Assembly: GCA_022009975.1 (NCBI GenBank)
Contig: CP091733.1
Coordinates: forward strand, 1,071,001-1,135,000
Direction: 5' to 3'
DNA length: 64,000 bases
Source: Phocaeicola vulgatus
GTDB taxonomy: Bacteria; Bacteroidota; Bacteroidia; Bacteroidales; Tannerellaceae
Made by a program: the position numbers and the translations under genes. Shown piece after piece: positions 8,806 through 19,063 of the stretch (position 1 is the first letter of the stretch; every line of letters begins with the position of its first letter). Under the pieces are notes generated by a model. The model searched no databases. It worked only from the letters and a program-made list of their open reading frames with translations, and had not been told where the DNA came from.

Positions 8806-11243
8806 ATGAAACAACATTTATGTACGTTTCTTTGCTGTGTAGGATTGTTTACTTGTGGCATGGCAAAGGCTGAGAATGGAGATCGCCTCCCCGGTTATCT
8901 ACAAGCGGAAAGATTTACAAAAGACAAGTTATCCACTATGTTGTTCTCCACTACAGTTGACCCGCACTGGTTCCAGCAGGGTGACTGCTTTTGGTATGAA
9001 TATAAAACCAGTGAGGGTAAAGCCTGGTATGTGGTTGATCCAGTAGCAAAGACAAAGAAAAGCCTGTTCGACTTGGACGACATCGCTTCGCAAATCACGG
9101 AAATAGTAAAGGATCCGTTTACGGCACAACATTTGCCTATACAGAAATTGGAAGCGCAAGCCGATGGTCGCACTTTACTTTCCATATCACATCGTCCAAG
9201 GATGCTCCTAAAGATTCTGTTGACAATAAAAACGGTAAAAAGAAACAAGTTTTTTATTTCTCATACGATTACCCGACACGCAAGCTCACTTGGTTAGAGG
9301 ATAAGAAGAAAGAGGTTAAATATCCGGAATGGGCTTCTATCTCTCCAGATGGTAAGACAGTGGTGTATGCCAAGGATTTGAACCTTTATCGGATGAGTCG
9401 TGCGGATTATGAGAAATTGAAAGAGAATGAAAACGACAGCACAGTGGTGGATGTCCAGTTGACTACTTTCGGCGAGAAGTATTTCGGATTTGGACAACCC
9501 TACTCCTCGTTGAACACTGATACATTATGCAATGGGAAGCGCAAAGCTGCATACGGTATTTTGTGGTCTCCCGATTCCCGTTATTTTGCTGTTACCGCTA
9601 CGGATGAACGTAAGGTGAAGGAGTTGTGGGTCATCAATGCAATGGCTTCTCCTCGTCCTACTTTGGAAACTTACAAATATCAGATGCCGGGAGAGAAAGA
9701 GGCACCGGAAGAGCATTTGTATCTTTTCGATATGCAGAACAACACTTATAAGGAGATTTCTACGAAGGCATATAAGGATCAGACCCTCAGCATAGCTTAT
9801 CAGCCCCGTTTGGAGAAAGAGCGTGATATGCGCGAGAAGTCCAGCAAATGGCTGGGTGATAGTAACCATTTCTATTTGACCCGTTCCAGCCGTGACTTGT
9901 ATCGGATTGATATCTGTTCTTATACCATAGGCGAAGATTCTATCCGCCCGCTGATCCAGGAACGCATGAATACTTACCAGGAGGTGCGCCCGTTGGCAAT
10001 ATTGAACGGTGGCAAAGAGTTGGTGCAATGGAGCGAAAGGGATGGCTGGGCTCACCTTTATCTTTATGACGGAAACGGAAAGTTGAAAAACCGTATTACG
10101 AAAGGTCCTTGGCATGTAGACCAGATAGTGAAAATAGACGAGGCTGCCCGTGTCGTTTATTTCTTGGCAAATGGGAAGGAGAAAGGTGAAAATCCATATT
10201 ACGAACATCTCTATCGTGCCAACTTGGATGGAAGCAATTTGCAAATCGTGACGAAAGGTGATTTCTTCCATACGGCAAGGATTGATGATAAATCTCGTTT
10301 TGTGGTGAATAACTATTCAAGGGTAAACAGCGTCCCTAAGACAGATTTGTTGGACAATATGGGACGTAAGATTATGACTTTGGAAGAGAGCGATTTCTCT
10401 CAGCTTTTTGCTGCTGGATACCAGTTCCCTCAGCCGTTCAAGGTAAAGGCCGCTGATGGAGTGACGGATTTATACGGAGTGATGTACAAGCCGTTTAATT
10501 TTGATTCGACTAAGGTCTATCCAATTGTGGATTATGTTTATCCGGGACCACAGGTGGAAGCTACTGTCTATCCGTTTGCTCGCATGAGTGTTCGTACTGA
10601 CCGTTTGGCGCAAGCTGGCTTTATTGTTATCACAGTTGGTAACAGAGGTGGTCATCCGAGTCGTTCTAAATGGTATCATAACTATGGCTATGGCAATCTG
10701 CGTGATTATGGCTTGGCAGACCAGAAAGCTGCCATTGAGCAGTTGGCAGACCGCTATTCATTTATTGACATCAATCGTGTAGGAATCCATGGACATTCTG
10801 GTGGTGGGTTTATGTCTACTGCGGCAATCCTTCAATATCCGGATTTCTTCAAGGCTGCTGTTTCATGTGCCGGAAACCATGATAATCGCATTTACAACCG
10901 TTGGTGGAGCGAAACGCACCATGGTGTAAAAGAACAGGTGACGGAGAAGGGCGATACTACGTTTATGTACAGTATCAAGACAAACGAAGAGATTGCCCAT
11001 CAATTGAAAGGCCATCTGTTGTTGGTTCATGGAGATATTGACAACAACGTCCATCCGGGTAATACCCTTCGTGTCGTAGACGCTTTGATTCGTGCTGGCA
11101 AGCGTTTTGATATGTTGATGTTGCCTCAGCAAAGACATAGCTTTGGTGACATGGACGAATATTTCTATTGGAGATTGGTGGATTATTTCTCTCGTTATTT
11201 GAAAGGAGAGCAAGAACAATCGGTAAATATTCCGAGAAGATAA
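8806..11243 (+). CDS. S9 family prolyl dipeptidyl peptidase, DPP IV-like (one indel)
   Basis: Secreted or periplasmic serine peptidase that removes N-terminal dipeptides. I chose the ATG at 8806 because it gives a clean signal peptide ('MKQHLCTFLCCVGLF..AKA'); an in-frame ATG at 8782 is possible. Residues about 40-500 are the DPP IV beta-propeller and the C-terminal 260 residues the alpha/beta-hydrolase domain. The nucleophile is the Ser of GHSGGG (about residue 665), with the Asp in 'HGDIDNNVHPGN' and the His in 'QQRHSFG'. A missing T in the run near 9183 splits the gene; repaired, it is about 812 residues. Flanking hairpin elements suggest it is transcribed alone. Confidence 0.88.
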
Positions 11244-11263
11244 GTTGGTGATAATTTGAAATA

Positions 11264-11388
11264 GGCGGAGCGTCAGAATTAGTAAAATGTCAGATGCCGG
11301 GGATGAGACCGACAGGAGTTTACTGATGTAAATGACAGAGGTCGAATTCCGAAAGCAACACGGCAATTTGCAATTGTGACGCTCCGCC
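11264..11388. repeat. Dispersed intergenic hairpin element, copy 2 (125 bp, near-perfect ends)
   Basis: The ends GGCGGAGCGTCAGAATT (11264-11280) and AATTGTGACGCTCCGCC (11372-11388) are inverted with one mismatch in 17. The interior shares blocks with the copy at 8689-8769. It looks like a small MITE or REP-like element sitting between the peptidase and metA. Confidence 0.6.
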
Positions 11389-11463
11389 CGCTTTTTATGA
11401 TATAGGATTCCCCTGCGAATCTTTTTCAAGATGTAATCAGCCCGTTATTCAGAGAGTTCTTTG

Positions 11464-11471
11464 TATCTTTG
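11464..11471 (+). promoter_or_regulatory. -7 box of the metA promoter
   Basis: TATCTTTG matches TAnnTTTG and lies 29 nt before the metA ATG, which gives a short leader of about 20 nt. I see no clear -33 TTTG and no structured riboswitch-like leader. Confidence 0.5.
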
Positions 11472-11500
11472 CCGTCTGAAAAGATAAAAAGAATAAGATT

Positions 11501-12439
11501 ATGCCATTGAATGTGCAAAAGAATCTTCCGGCTGTTGAATTGCTGAAGAATGAACATATTTCTGTAATCGACACGATGCGTGCTGCATCGGATGGTTTTC
11601 GCCCGCTCCATATTGTCGTGTTGAATTTGATGCCCTTGAAGATTACGACTGAAACAGACTTGGTCCGTTTGTTGAGCAATACTTCCCTTCAAGTGGAGAT
11701 AGACTGGATGAAGATAAAAGGACATACTCATAAGAACACGCCAGCCGAACATATCAAAGCTTTCTATAAGGATTTTGATGATTTGAAAATGGGGTACTAC
11801 GATGGCATGATTATCACAGGCGCTCCGGTTGAACAGATGCCATTTGAGGAAGTTACCTATTGGAATGAGATAACGGGGATATTTGATTGGGCGCGTACAC
11901 ATGTGACATCTACCCTTTATATATGTTGGGCTGCCCAAGCAGGCTTGTACCACTTCTTTGATGTCCCGAAGTATGATTTGGATCATAAGATGTTCGGTAT
12001 ATTCCCTCACCACCTACTGCATCCTTTCCTCCCTATATTCCGGGGATTTGATGATGAATTTTATGTGCCTCATAGTCGGCATACGGAAGTGCGCCGGGAA
12101 GATATCCTTCGTGTGCCTGAATTGACCTTGCTTTCAGAAAGCGAAGAGTCTGGAGTTTATATGGCGATGGCGAGGGGAGGACGTGAGTTTTTTATCACGG
12201 GACATTCCGAGTATGCCCCGAATGCTTTGCATGATGAATATATAAGGGACTTGAACAAGGGATTGCCTATTGATATGCCGAAACATTATTACTGGAATGA
12301 CCATCCCGAAGAGGGACCCGTTGTTCGTTGGCGGGCACATGCCAATTTGCTTTTCTCAAATTGGTTGAACTACTATCTTTTCCAAGTTGCCCCTTCCCGA
12401 CGGGAAGATATCGGATTGTTGAATGATTTATACAAATAA
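11501..12439 (+). CDS. metA: Homoserine O-acyltransferase, probably acetyl-CoA specific
   Basis: MetA-family enzyme that activates homoserine for methionine synthesis; 312 residues. The catalytic Cys142 is in 'ICWAAQAGLYHFF', and His235 and Glu237 are in 'TGHSEY', all at E. coli MetA numbering. At position 111 it has Glu ('GAPVEQMPF') where E. coli has Gly. In characterised family members Glu111 marks acetyl-CoA use, so the likely reaction is O-acetylation, even though such genes are usually annotated as succinyltransferases. A TATCTTTG box lies just upstream. The U32 peptidase gene begins 9 bp after the stop, so the two are probably cotranscribed. Confidence 0.93.
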   Translation: MPLNVQKNLPAVELLKNEHISVIDTMRAASDGFRPLHIVVLNLMPLKITTETDLVRLLSNTSLQVEIDWMKIKGHTHKNTPAEHIKAFYKDFDDLKMGYYDGMIITGAPVEQMPFEEVTYWNEITGIFDWARTHVTSTLYICWAAQAGLYHFFDVPKYDLDHKMFGIFPHHLLHPFLPIFRGFDDEFYVPHSRHTEVRREDILRVPELTLLSESEESGVYMAMARGGREFFITGHSEYAPNALHDEYIRDLNKGLPIDMPKHYYWNDHPEEGPVVRWRAHANLLFSNWLNYYLFQVAPSRREDIGLLNDLYK

Positions 12440-12448
12440 CGAGCTTTG

Positions 12449-14277
12449 ATGAACAAGGTTAGAAAGATAGAATTGCTTTCTCCTGCAAAGGATTTGCAGT
12501 GTGGGATAGAAGCAATCAACCATGGAGCGGATGCCGTGTATATTGGTGCGCCTAAATTCGGAGCCAGGGCTGCGGCTGGGAATACGTTGGAAGATATTCA
12601 TACGTTGTGTGAATATGCCCATCTTTATGGCGCCCGGATCTATGTGACTTTAAACACCATCCTGAAAGAGGAGGAGCTGGAGGAGGCAAGGGATTTAGTA
12701 TGGAAACTATATGAAGCGGGAGTGGATGCTTTGATTGTCCAAGATATGGCATTGATGAAGATGGATTTGCCACCCATCCCGTTACATGCCAGTACACAGA
12801 CCGATAACCGAAGTGTCGAGAAAGTCTGCTTCTTGCAGAAGGCAGGTTTTACCCAAATTGTCTTGGCTCGTGAATTGTCATTGGCAGAGATTCGTAAGAT
12901 AGCCGATTCCACAGATGTGCCGTTGGAAGTCTTTGTCCATGGGGCGTTATGTGTCAGTTACAGCGGGCAGTGTTATCTGAGTGCGGCAATGTGCGGACGT
13001 AGTGCGAACCGTGGAGAATGCGCCCAATATTGCAGGTTGCCCTATACGATGTTGGATTCGGATGGAAAGGTAATAGCCACAAGCAAATATCTGCTTTCAT
13101 TGCGGGATATGAACCGGGTGGATGACTTGGAGGCATTGTTGGATGCCGGAGTCTCTTCTTTGAAAATAGAAGGGCGATTGAAAGATGTCTCTTATGTTAA
13201 AAACATAACTGCCCTTTATCGGCAGAAACTGGATAAGATATTTGCCCGTCGTTCGGAATATTCCCGTGCTTCGATAGGAACCAGCCATGTTTCATTTACA
13301 CCTCAAGCTGACAAAAGCTTTAACCGGGGATTTACTTCTTTCTTCTTAAATGGCAGGGTGAAAGATATCACATCGTTTGATTCGCCCAAGTCTAAAGGTG
13401 AATTTGTCGGGACTGTCAAAGAGATAAAGGAAATAGTTTCACCGTGGCAGGAGTGACTCCATTGAACAATGGTGATGGTTTAGCATTTTTCAATAAGCAA
13501 GGTGAGTTGGAAGGCTTCCGGGTCAATCGGGTAGAAGCGAACCGCCTTTTCCCGCAAGAGATGACAGCAATAGCTCCGAAAACAGGATTATATCGCAACT
13601 ATGACCAGCAGTTTGAGAAGTTGCTCGCAAAAGTGTCGGCTGAACGAAAGATAGGTGTGAGCATATCATTCGAAGAGAATAAGATAGGATTTACAGTTGA
13701 AATGAAAGACGAAAGCGGTTGCCGCATCGCTATTGTCCGTCCGTTCGGAAAAGAACTTGCCAAGCGGTCACAAACCGAGAATATCAAAACACAATTGGCC
13801 AAGTTGGGCAATACTCCATTTGAAGCAAAAGAGGTGGTCGTCTCGATGGCGCAAGAGTGGTTCGTCCCTTCTTCTCTTTTGGCAGAAATGAGGCGGGATG
13901 CTGTGGATAAATTATTGGCAGCGCGGCGGATTTGTTATCGTCGAGAATTGTCAAAACGAAGAGACCAAAAAGGAGAGAATCCATTCCCGGCTTCCAGTCT
14001 GACATATTTGGGGAATGTCGCCAATTCGTTGGCTCGTTCTTTTTACCAAGAACATGGAGTGGAAAAGATAGATCCTGCTTTTGAACTTGATCCGGTGGAC
14101 AATGTGCCATTGATGTTTTCAAAACATTGCTTGCGGTACAGTATGGGTTGGTGCCCGAACCATCAGAAGGGGAAGTCCCCTTTTAGGGAGCCTTATTATT
14201 TACAATATAAAGATACCCGCCTGCTTCTGCAGTTTGACTGTAAGAACTGTCGGATGTTGGTCTTGAAATCGTCTTAA
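12449..14277 (+). CDS. U32 family peptidase, collagenase-like (one indel)
   Basis: U32 peptidase/hydroxylase-like family (YhbU, YegQ, RlhA relatives), thought to act in RNA modification or proteolysis with a [4Fe-4S] cluster. The N-terminal TIM-barrel-like domain starts 'IELLSPAKDLQCGIEAINHG', and the conserved cysteine block 'CVSYSGQCYLSAAMCGRSAN' with 'RGECAQYCRLPY' is clear near residues 170-195. The frame as written ends at 13456. One missing A near 13432 restores 'NSFTVAGVTPLNNGDGL' and the C-terminal 280 residues, about 609 in total. I use the ATG at 12449 rather than a TTG three bases earlier. A second cysteine group (CLRYSMGWC..C..C) lies at the C-terminus. Confidence 0.85.
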
Positions 14278-14304
14278 TATTAATCTTAATAAATGAATCA
14301 GTAC

Positions 14305-15114
14305 ATGAAAAAAGTATTTGCATTGTTAGCTGCTTGGTTGTTAGTTTCCGCATGTAGCAACCCGGCATTGAAACCTGGAGAACCGGTTTATGTAACTATT
14401 ACATCCACTTTGGGTGATGTTACGGTCAAATTGTATGATGACACACCTTTGCACCGGGATAATTTTATCAAATTGTGCCAGGAAAACGCATACGAAGGTG
14501 TGTTGTTCCACCGCATCATCAAGGACTTTGTGGTGCAGGGCGGAGACCCGACCAGTGTAGCTCATGAACCTGGAGTGTTATATGGTGATGGCGACGGAGG
14601 TTATACAGTACCTGCCGAGATTCTCCCTAACCATTTCAACAAAAGAGGAGCATTGATTGATGCAAAAGAGATAGATGATGTGAATCCGGAACGTGCCTCT
14701 GCCGGTACCCAGTTCTGTTATATCCAAGGGAAACGTTGGACTGATGCCGGATTGGACAGCATGGAAGTACGCATCAACCAGATCCGTAAGAATTGGCTTG
14801 TCTCTGTCTTTAAGCACCGTTTGGTCAAGGAGCAACCTGAATTGAAGGACAAGGCTGAAGAGTTGGAAGCCGCTGCTTTGAAATTGACAGAAGATACATT
14901 GGCTGTTTTGCCTCCTATGACTATTCCGGCAGAACACCGTGAAGTGTATAAGAATTGGGGAGGTTCTCCTCACTTGGATGGTTCTGTTTCCATCTGGGGT
15001 GAAGTCGTTGAAGGTTTTGATATCGTAGAGAAGATGTCTTTGGTCCCAACAGATGAAAATGATCGTCCATTGGAAGATGTTATTATCCTGAAGACTAAAG
15101 TATTCAATAAATAA
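14305..15114 (+). CDS. Cyclophilin-type peptidyl-prolyl isomerase lipoprotein
   Basis: Catalyses proline cis-trans isomerisation during protein folding outside the cytoplasm. From the ATG at 14305 the N-terminus is a lipoprotein signal with lipobox LVSAC, so it is anchored to a membrane; an in-frame ATG at 14293 adds four residues. The cyclophilin core is visible in 'DVTVKLYDDTPLHRDNFIKL', 'LFHRIIKDFVVQGGDP' and 'SVSIWGEVVEGFDIVEKM'. About 90 extra residues between the core blocks are charged and helical, an insertion seen in Bacteroidetes cyclophilins. About 269 residues. Confidence 0.88.
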   Translation: MKKVFALLAAWLLVSACSNPALKPGEPVYVTITSTLGDVTVKLYDDTPLHRDNFIKLCQENAYEGVLFHRIIKDFVVQGGDPTSVAHEPGVLYGDGDGGYTVPAEILPNHFNKRGALIDAKEIDDVNPERASAGTQFCYIQGKRWTDAGLDSMEVRINQIRKNWLVSVFKHRLVKEQPELKDKAEELEAAALKLTEDTLAVLPPMTIPAEHREVYKNWGGSPHLDGSVSIWGEVVEGFDIVEKMSLVPTDENDRPLEDVIILKTKVFNK

Positions 15115-15116
15115 AA

Positions 15117-15182
15117 CGGAGTGTCGGAATGGCAAACTTGATGTAAATAACAATACAGCAGTTTGCAAATTATGACACACCG
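15117..15182. repeat. Dispersed intergenic hairpin element, copy 3
   Basis: The left arm CGGAGTGTCGGAATGGCAAA and the right arm at 15160-15182 (..TTTGCAAATTATGACACACCG) form a stem with a few mismatches. The right side closely matches the right end of the 11264-11388 copy. It probably also terminates the isomerase transcript. Confidence 0.55.
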
Positions 15183-15199
15183 CCCTCTTGAAGAGTAAG

Positions 15200-16351
15200 A
15201 TGAAGATTGTCGTAGCTATTGATTCCTTTAAAGGTTGTATCTCCTCTATGGAGTTAAATCAGGTGATATCTGATGCCATTCATGACATATTGCCGACAGC
15301 TGAAGTGGTGAAGATTCCTGTGGCTGATGGTGGTGAAGGATGGGTGGATGCCTTGATGCCGGTTTTGGGTGGAGAACGGATAACCTGTTGGGTGGAAGAC
15401 CCTTTGGGAAATCCAGTCCAAGCATCATACGCTTGGGTGGAAGAAACGAAAACTGCCGTGATAGAGATGGCGGCGGCAAGTGGAATTTCATTGATACCTT
15501 GGAAAGAGGGGAATGTAATGTATACCACGACAAAAGGCACCGGCGAACTGATTGCCGATGCCTTGGAACGAGGATGCAAAAGGATTTGGTTAGGTATAGG
15601 AGGTAGTGCCACTAACGATGCCGGTATCGGCATGCTGCAAGCTTTGGGATTTCATTTCCGGGACAAGGACGGGCAAGAGATAAAAGAGGGAGGCGCATAT
15701 CTGAAAGAGATTGCCGAGATGGATGATTCGATGGCGAATCCTTTGCTCTCTTCGTGTAGGATAGAGGTGGCAACCGATGTTCGCAATCCTTTTTATGGGA
15801 AAGAGGGGGCTGCTTATGTGTTTGCCCGACAGAAGGGAGCTTCGGAGGAACAGGTAGCCTTGTTAGATGAAGGCTTGCGCCATTTGGCAGACAAAATACA
15901 AAAACAGTATGGCGTGGATTTACAGGATTGCCCAGGCTCCGGGGCAGCAGGCGGATTAGGCGGTGGCTGTTATCTGTTTTTGCATGCTCCACTGTTGTCC
16001 GGCATTTCCATGTTGAAACGTATTTTGCATTTTGACGAAACCATTCAAGATGCGGATTTGATTATAACAGGAGAGGGGAAGATGGATGTCCAAACCGAAC
16101 AGGGGAAGCTCTTATGGGGAATATTGGAATCGGCTGGCAAATATCATGTCCCAGTGGTCGCCATAACAGGAAACTGTGCAGAACAATCAGGGAAAATGGA
16201 GGAAAATCCACTGTTGGCAACCTTCCCGATACATCCGGCTCCGGTTTCTTTGTCGGATGCGATGCAGCCAGATTATGCTCGTCTGCAAGTAAGCCGAACG
16301 ATACATTCCGTGATAAAATTGATAAGTTTTGGAAAAAAAACTTGCTCGTGA
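15200..16351 (+). CDS. Glycerate kinase
   Basis: GlxK/GarK-type glycerate kinase that phosphorylates D-glycerate with ATP (glycerate and serine metabolism, cytoplasm). The ATG at 15200 gives the family start 'MKIVVAIDSFKGCISS'; a TTG at 15188 would only add four residues. The conserved blocks 'PVADGGEGWVDAL', 'GIGGSATNDAGIGMLQALG', 'GSGAAGGLGGG' and 'DLIITGEGKMDVQTEQGK' are all present. About 383 residues, normal length. The last dozen residues (ending GKKTCS) are less typical, so a slip near the 3' end is possible. Confidence 0.92.
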   Translation: MKIVVAIDSFKGCISSMELNQVISDAIHDILPTAEVVKIPVADGGEGWVDALMPVLGGERITCWVEDPLGNPVQASYAWVEETKTAVIEMAAASGISLIPWKEGNVMYTTTKGTGELIADALERGCKRIWLGIGGSATNDAGIGMLQALGFHFRDKDGQEIKEGGAYLKEIAEMDDSMANPLLSSCRIEVATDVRNPFYGKEGAAYVFARQKGASEEQVALLDEGLRHLADKIQKQYGVDLQDCPGSGAAGGLGGGCYLFLHAPLLSGISMLKRILHFDETIQDADLIITGEGKMDVQTEQGKLLWGILESAGKYHVPVVAITGNCAEQSGKMEENPLLATFPIHPAPVSLSDAMQPDYARLQVSRTIHSVIKLISFGKKTCS

Positions 16352-16403
16352 TGGATATATATGCTAAATTAGCCCCGTTTAATTATAAAAGTAAATACAG
16401 ACC

Positions 16404-17135
16404 ATGAGAAAAATTGTATTATTAGTAGCTTTATGCTTGGGTATTGGAAATGCGTTCGCGCAAGATGTTGATAAATTACGTGATGAAGGTGATGCTGCAT
16501 TAAAAGCTAAGAATTATACGGAAGCAGTCGCTAAGTACAGCGAGTACTTGAAATTAAATGAATATAAAGATACAGTCAGAATATTCAACTGTGGATTTAG
16601 TGCAAATCAGGCAAAACAATATGCTGAGGCTGCCAAATTCTTTGATATGGCTGTGAAGTATAAATATAATTTGGATGATTCTTATGTGGGTGAAGCGATG
16701 GCATATCGTAACTTAGGTAAGAATGAAGAGTTCTTTGCAACAGTGGATGCAGGATTGAAAGAGTTGCCAGGCAATGCCAATTTGGAGAAATTATTATATA
16801 CGCAGAGCATCAAGTTGGGACAGGCTGCTCAAAAGAAAGGAGATATCAAAACAGCTGAAGAACTTTATAAGAAGGTTTTAGGTGTCTCTAATAAGAAATA
16901 TCAAGAAAATGCTTTGTATAGCTTGGGAGCTATGTTGTACAATCAAGGTGCTACAACATTGGTGAAGATTAATCCATTGGCAACTTCAGAACCTGACAAA
17001 TACAAAGCAGAAAAGGGTAAGGCTGATACTCAATTGAAGAGTGCAAAAGAGTATTTGGATAAGGCTTTGGCTTTGAACCCGGCAAATGAAAATGCTAAGA
17101 AATTAGTAGATGCGATAGCTGCATCATTAAAATAA
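16404..17135 (+). CDS. Exported tetratricopeptide-repeat protein
   Basis: A 243-residue protein with a signal peptide (MRKIVLLVALCLGIGNAFAQ) and no lipobox, so probably periplasmic or outer-membrane associated. TPR-like helix pairs are visible at 'AALKAKNYTEAVAKYSEYL', 'SANQAKQYAEAAKFFDMAV', 'KKGDIKTAEELYKKVL' and 'SAKEYLDKALALNPANENA'. TPR proteins mediate protein contacts; no specific partner is evident. It stands alone between glycerate kinase and ssb and is followed by a hairpin. Confidence 0.8.
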   Translation: MRKIVLLVALCLGIGNAFAQDVDKLRDEGDAALKAKNYTEAVAKYSEYLKLNEYKDTVRIFNCGFSANQAKQYAEAAKFFDMAVKYKYNLDDSYVGEAMAYRNLGKNEEFFATVDAGLKELPGNANLEKLLYTQSIKLGQAAQKKGDIKTAEELYKKVLGVSNKKYQENALYSLGAMLYNQGATTLVKINPLATSEPDKYKAEKGKADTQLKSAKEYLDKALALNPANENAKKLVDAIAASLK

Positions 17136-17143
17136 ACAAAATC

Positions 17144-17187
17144 AAGGAGGGCGGTGTGCCAGAACAACTGTTTCGACACACCTCCTT
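17144..17187 (+). terminator. Hairpin after the TPR gene
   Basis: AAGGAGG (17144-17150) plus GGTGTG.C.GAAC pairs with GTTTCGACACACCTCCTT ending at 17187. The CGGTGTG / CACACC ends resemble those of the dispersed elements at 11264 and 15117, so it may be a reduced member of that family. Confidence 0.6.
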
Positions 17188-17205
17188 CTTAATAATAAAT
17201 ACAAA

Positions 17206-17691
17206 ATGTCACTGAATAAAGTACTTTTGATTGGCAATGTGGGCAAGGATCCGGATGTCCGCTATTTCGATAGCGGGGCAGGTGTGGTGAGCTTTCCATT
17301 AGCGACATCGGAAAGAGGATACACATTGTCGAATGGAACAGTCATACCGGAGCGGACGGAATGGCACAATATCGTGGTACGCCGCAGCGATTTGGTTACC
17401 TTTGTAGAGAAATGGGTCAAGAAAGGTTCTGGCTTGTATGTGGAAGGTAAAATCCGTACTCGCAATTACGATGACCCAAGCGGTGTGAAACGTTATGTGA
17501 CTGAAATACATGCTGACCGTGTCGAGTTTTATAGTATGGGCTCCCGTCCAAATGTAGAAACAAATCCTCAGACAACACAGACGACAGGTGCGACGGCTCA
17601 ACCCGTAGTGCCGACCCAACAACCAATGACTTCAGCATCGCCTGTGAATCCGCCAGTGGAAGCGAACGATGCGGATGATTTGCCGTTTTAA
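17206..17691 (+). CDS. ssb: Single-stranded DNA-binding protein
   Basis: A 161-residue SSB with the OB fold in residues 1-105 ('MSLNKVLLIGNVGKDPDVRYF', 'ERTEWHNIVVRRSDL', 'GSGLYVEGKIRTRNYDD'), a Gln/Thr/Pro-rich linker, and the acidic tip DADDLPF that recruits replication and repair partners. It coats single-stranded DNA as a tetramer in replication, repair and recombination. The gldE gene begins 22 bp after its stop, so they are likely cotranscribed. Confidence 0.95.
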   Translation: MSLNKVLLIGNVGKDPDVRYFDSGAGVVSFPLATSERGYTLSNGTVIPERTEWHNIVVRRSDLVTFVEKWVKKGSGLYVEGKIRTRNYDDPSGVKRYVTEIHADRVEFYSMGSRPNVETNPQTTQTTGATAQPVVPTQQPMTSASPVNPPVEANDADDLPF

Positions 17692-17713
17692 TGTTTAATT
17701 AATACTTGAATCC

Positions 17714-19063
17714 TTGGACTCAGATTATTTTTCGGAATTATTTAGCCAGGTTGGCGTGCAGAGTATGACAATAGGTTCTGCAGTGGCCTTAATCCTGGCA
17801 ATGTTACTATTGTTAGTATCGGGTTTTATATCTGCCTCTGAAGTGGCATTCTTCTCCTTGTCTCCTAATGATATCAATGAGGTGAAAGAGGAGAATAATC
17901 CGGTAGACTCGTTGATTTTGACATTACTTGAGAAGACGGAATACCTTCTCGCTACAATCTTGATTACAAACAATTTTGTGAATGTGGCGATAGTCATGTT
18001 GTGTACGTATGGTATTCATTCTTGGCTTGACTTTTCAGCCGTGCCTGTGCTGGGCTTTATCCTTGAAACAGTAGTTTTGACCTTCTTGCTCCTTTTGTTT
18101 GGAGAGATTATGCCTAAGATTTATGCGCAACAAAAAACGTTGAGCTTTGTGAGAAGGTCTGCACCAACATTGGACTCTTTACAGAAAATATGCAAACCGC
18201 TCTCTTCCGTATTGGTTCATTCGACCTCTTTTATCAATAAACTGTTGTCTAAAAAGAAATACGACCTCTCTGTGGATGAACTGAGCAAGGCTTTGGAGTT
18301 GACTTCCAAATCTATCCCTGAGGAGAAAGAAATGCTTGCTGAAATCATCAAATTTTATAATAAGACAGCCGATGAGGTGATGACTCCTCGTCTGGATATG
18401 GAAGATTTGGACATTCGTTCTTCATTCAAAGAGGTGTTAGACAAAATCGTTAATTCGGGTTATTCCCGTATTCCTGTTTATGCGGACAGCGAGGACAATA
18501 TTAAAGGTATCTTGTACATTAAAGATTTGCTTCCTTATTTGGAGAAACCTGATACGTTCCATTGGCAGAGTTTGATTCGCCCGGCCTATTTTGTCCCGGA
18601 AACCAAGAAAATTGATGACCTTTTGGAAGAGTTCCGAACTAATAAAATACACATGGCGATTGTGGTTGATGAATTTGGAGGAACATCCGGTATTGTGACG
18701 ATGGAAGATATTTTGGAAGAGATTGTCGGCGAAATTTCAGATGAATATGACGAAGATGAAAAGTTGTATATCCGAATGGCTGATGGAAGTTATATCTTCG
18801 AAGCTAAAATCTTACTGACAGACTTCTTCCGTGTTACCGACATCGACCCTGATGTGTTTGAAAAAGTTACGGAGGAGGTGGAAACACTGGCAGGAATGTT
18901 GCTTGAAATAAAAGGTGATTTCCCGAGAAGATTGGAGGTGTTGGAGTATGCCAACTATCGTTTCCAAATCCTCGAGATAGACAATCGCCGCATATTGAAG
19001 GTAAAGTTCAATCGTAAAGACGTTTCATCTGCAAACGGGGCACATGGGAAGGTTCGTGAATGA
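17714..19063 (+). CDS. gldE: GldE-like CNNM/CorC-family membrane protein
   Basis: Integral inner-membrane protein with the CNNM (DUF21) domain in residues 15-190 (about four membrane segments, first at 'IGSAVALILAMLLLLVSGFI'), a pair of CBS domains at about 205-330 ('TPRLDMEDLDIRSSFKEVLD', 'VVDEFGGTSGIVTMEDILEE') and a CorC_HlyC domain at the C-terminus. Relatives transport Mg2+ or other ions. It is named GldE because gldD follows directly, as in Flavobacterium. In non-gliding Bacteroidales the pair presumably serves the cell envelope. The start is uncertain: TTG at 17714 gives the usual N-terminus, and the first ATG is at 17765. Confidence 0.85.
   Translation: MDSDYFSELFSQVGVQSMTIGSAVALILAMLLLLVSGFISASEVAFFSLSPNDINEVKEENNPVDSLILTLLEKTEYLLATILITNNFVNVAIVMLCTYGIHSWLDFSAVPVLGFILETVVLTFLLLLFGEIMPKIYAQQKTLSFVRRSAPTLDSLQKICKPLSSVLVHSTSFINKLLSKKKYDLSVDELSKALELTSKSIPEEKEMLAEIIKFYNKTADEVMTPRLDMEDLDIRSSFKEVLDKIVNSGYSRIPVYADSEDNIKGILYIKDLLPYLEKPDTFHWQSLIRPAYFVPETKKIDDLLEEFRTNKIHMAIVVDEFGGTSGIVTMEDILEEIVGEISDEYDEDEKLYIRMADGSYIFEAKILLTDFFRVTDIDPDVFEKVTEEVETLAGMLLEIKGDFPRRLEVLEYANYRFQILEIDNRRILKVKFNRKDVSSANGAHGKVRE

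Noticed and set aside
11389..11500. Possible SAM riboswitch ahead of metA
   Set aside because: The -7 box lies so close to the ATG that the leader is only about 20 nt, too short for an aptamer.
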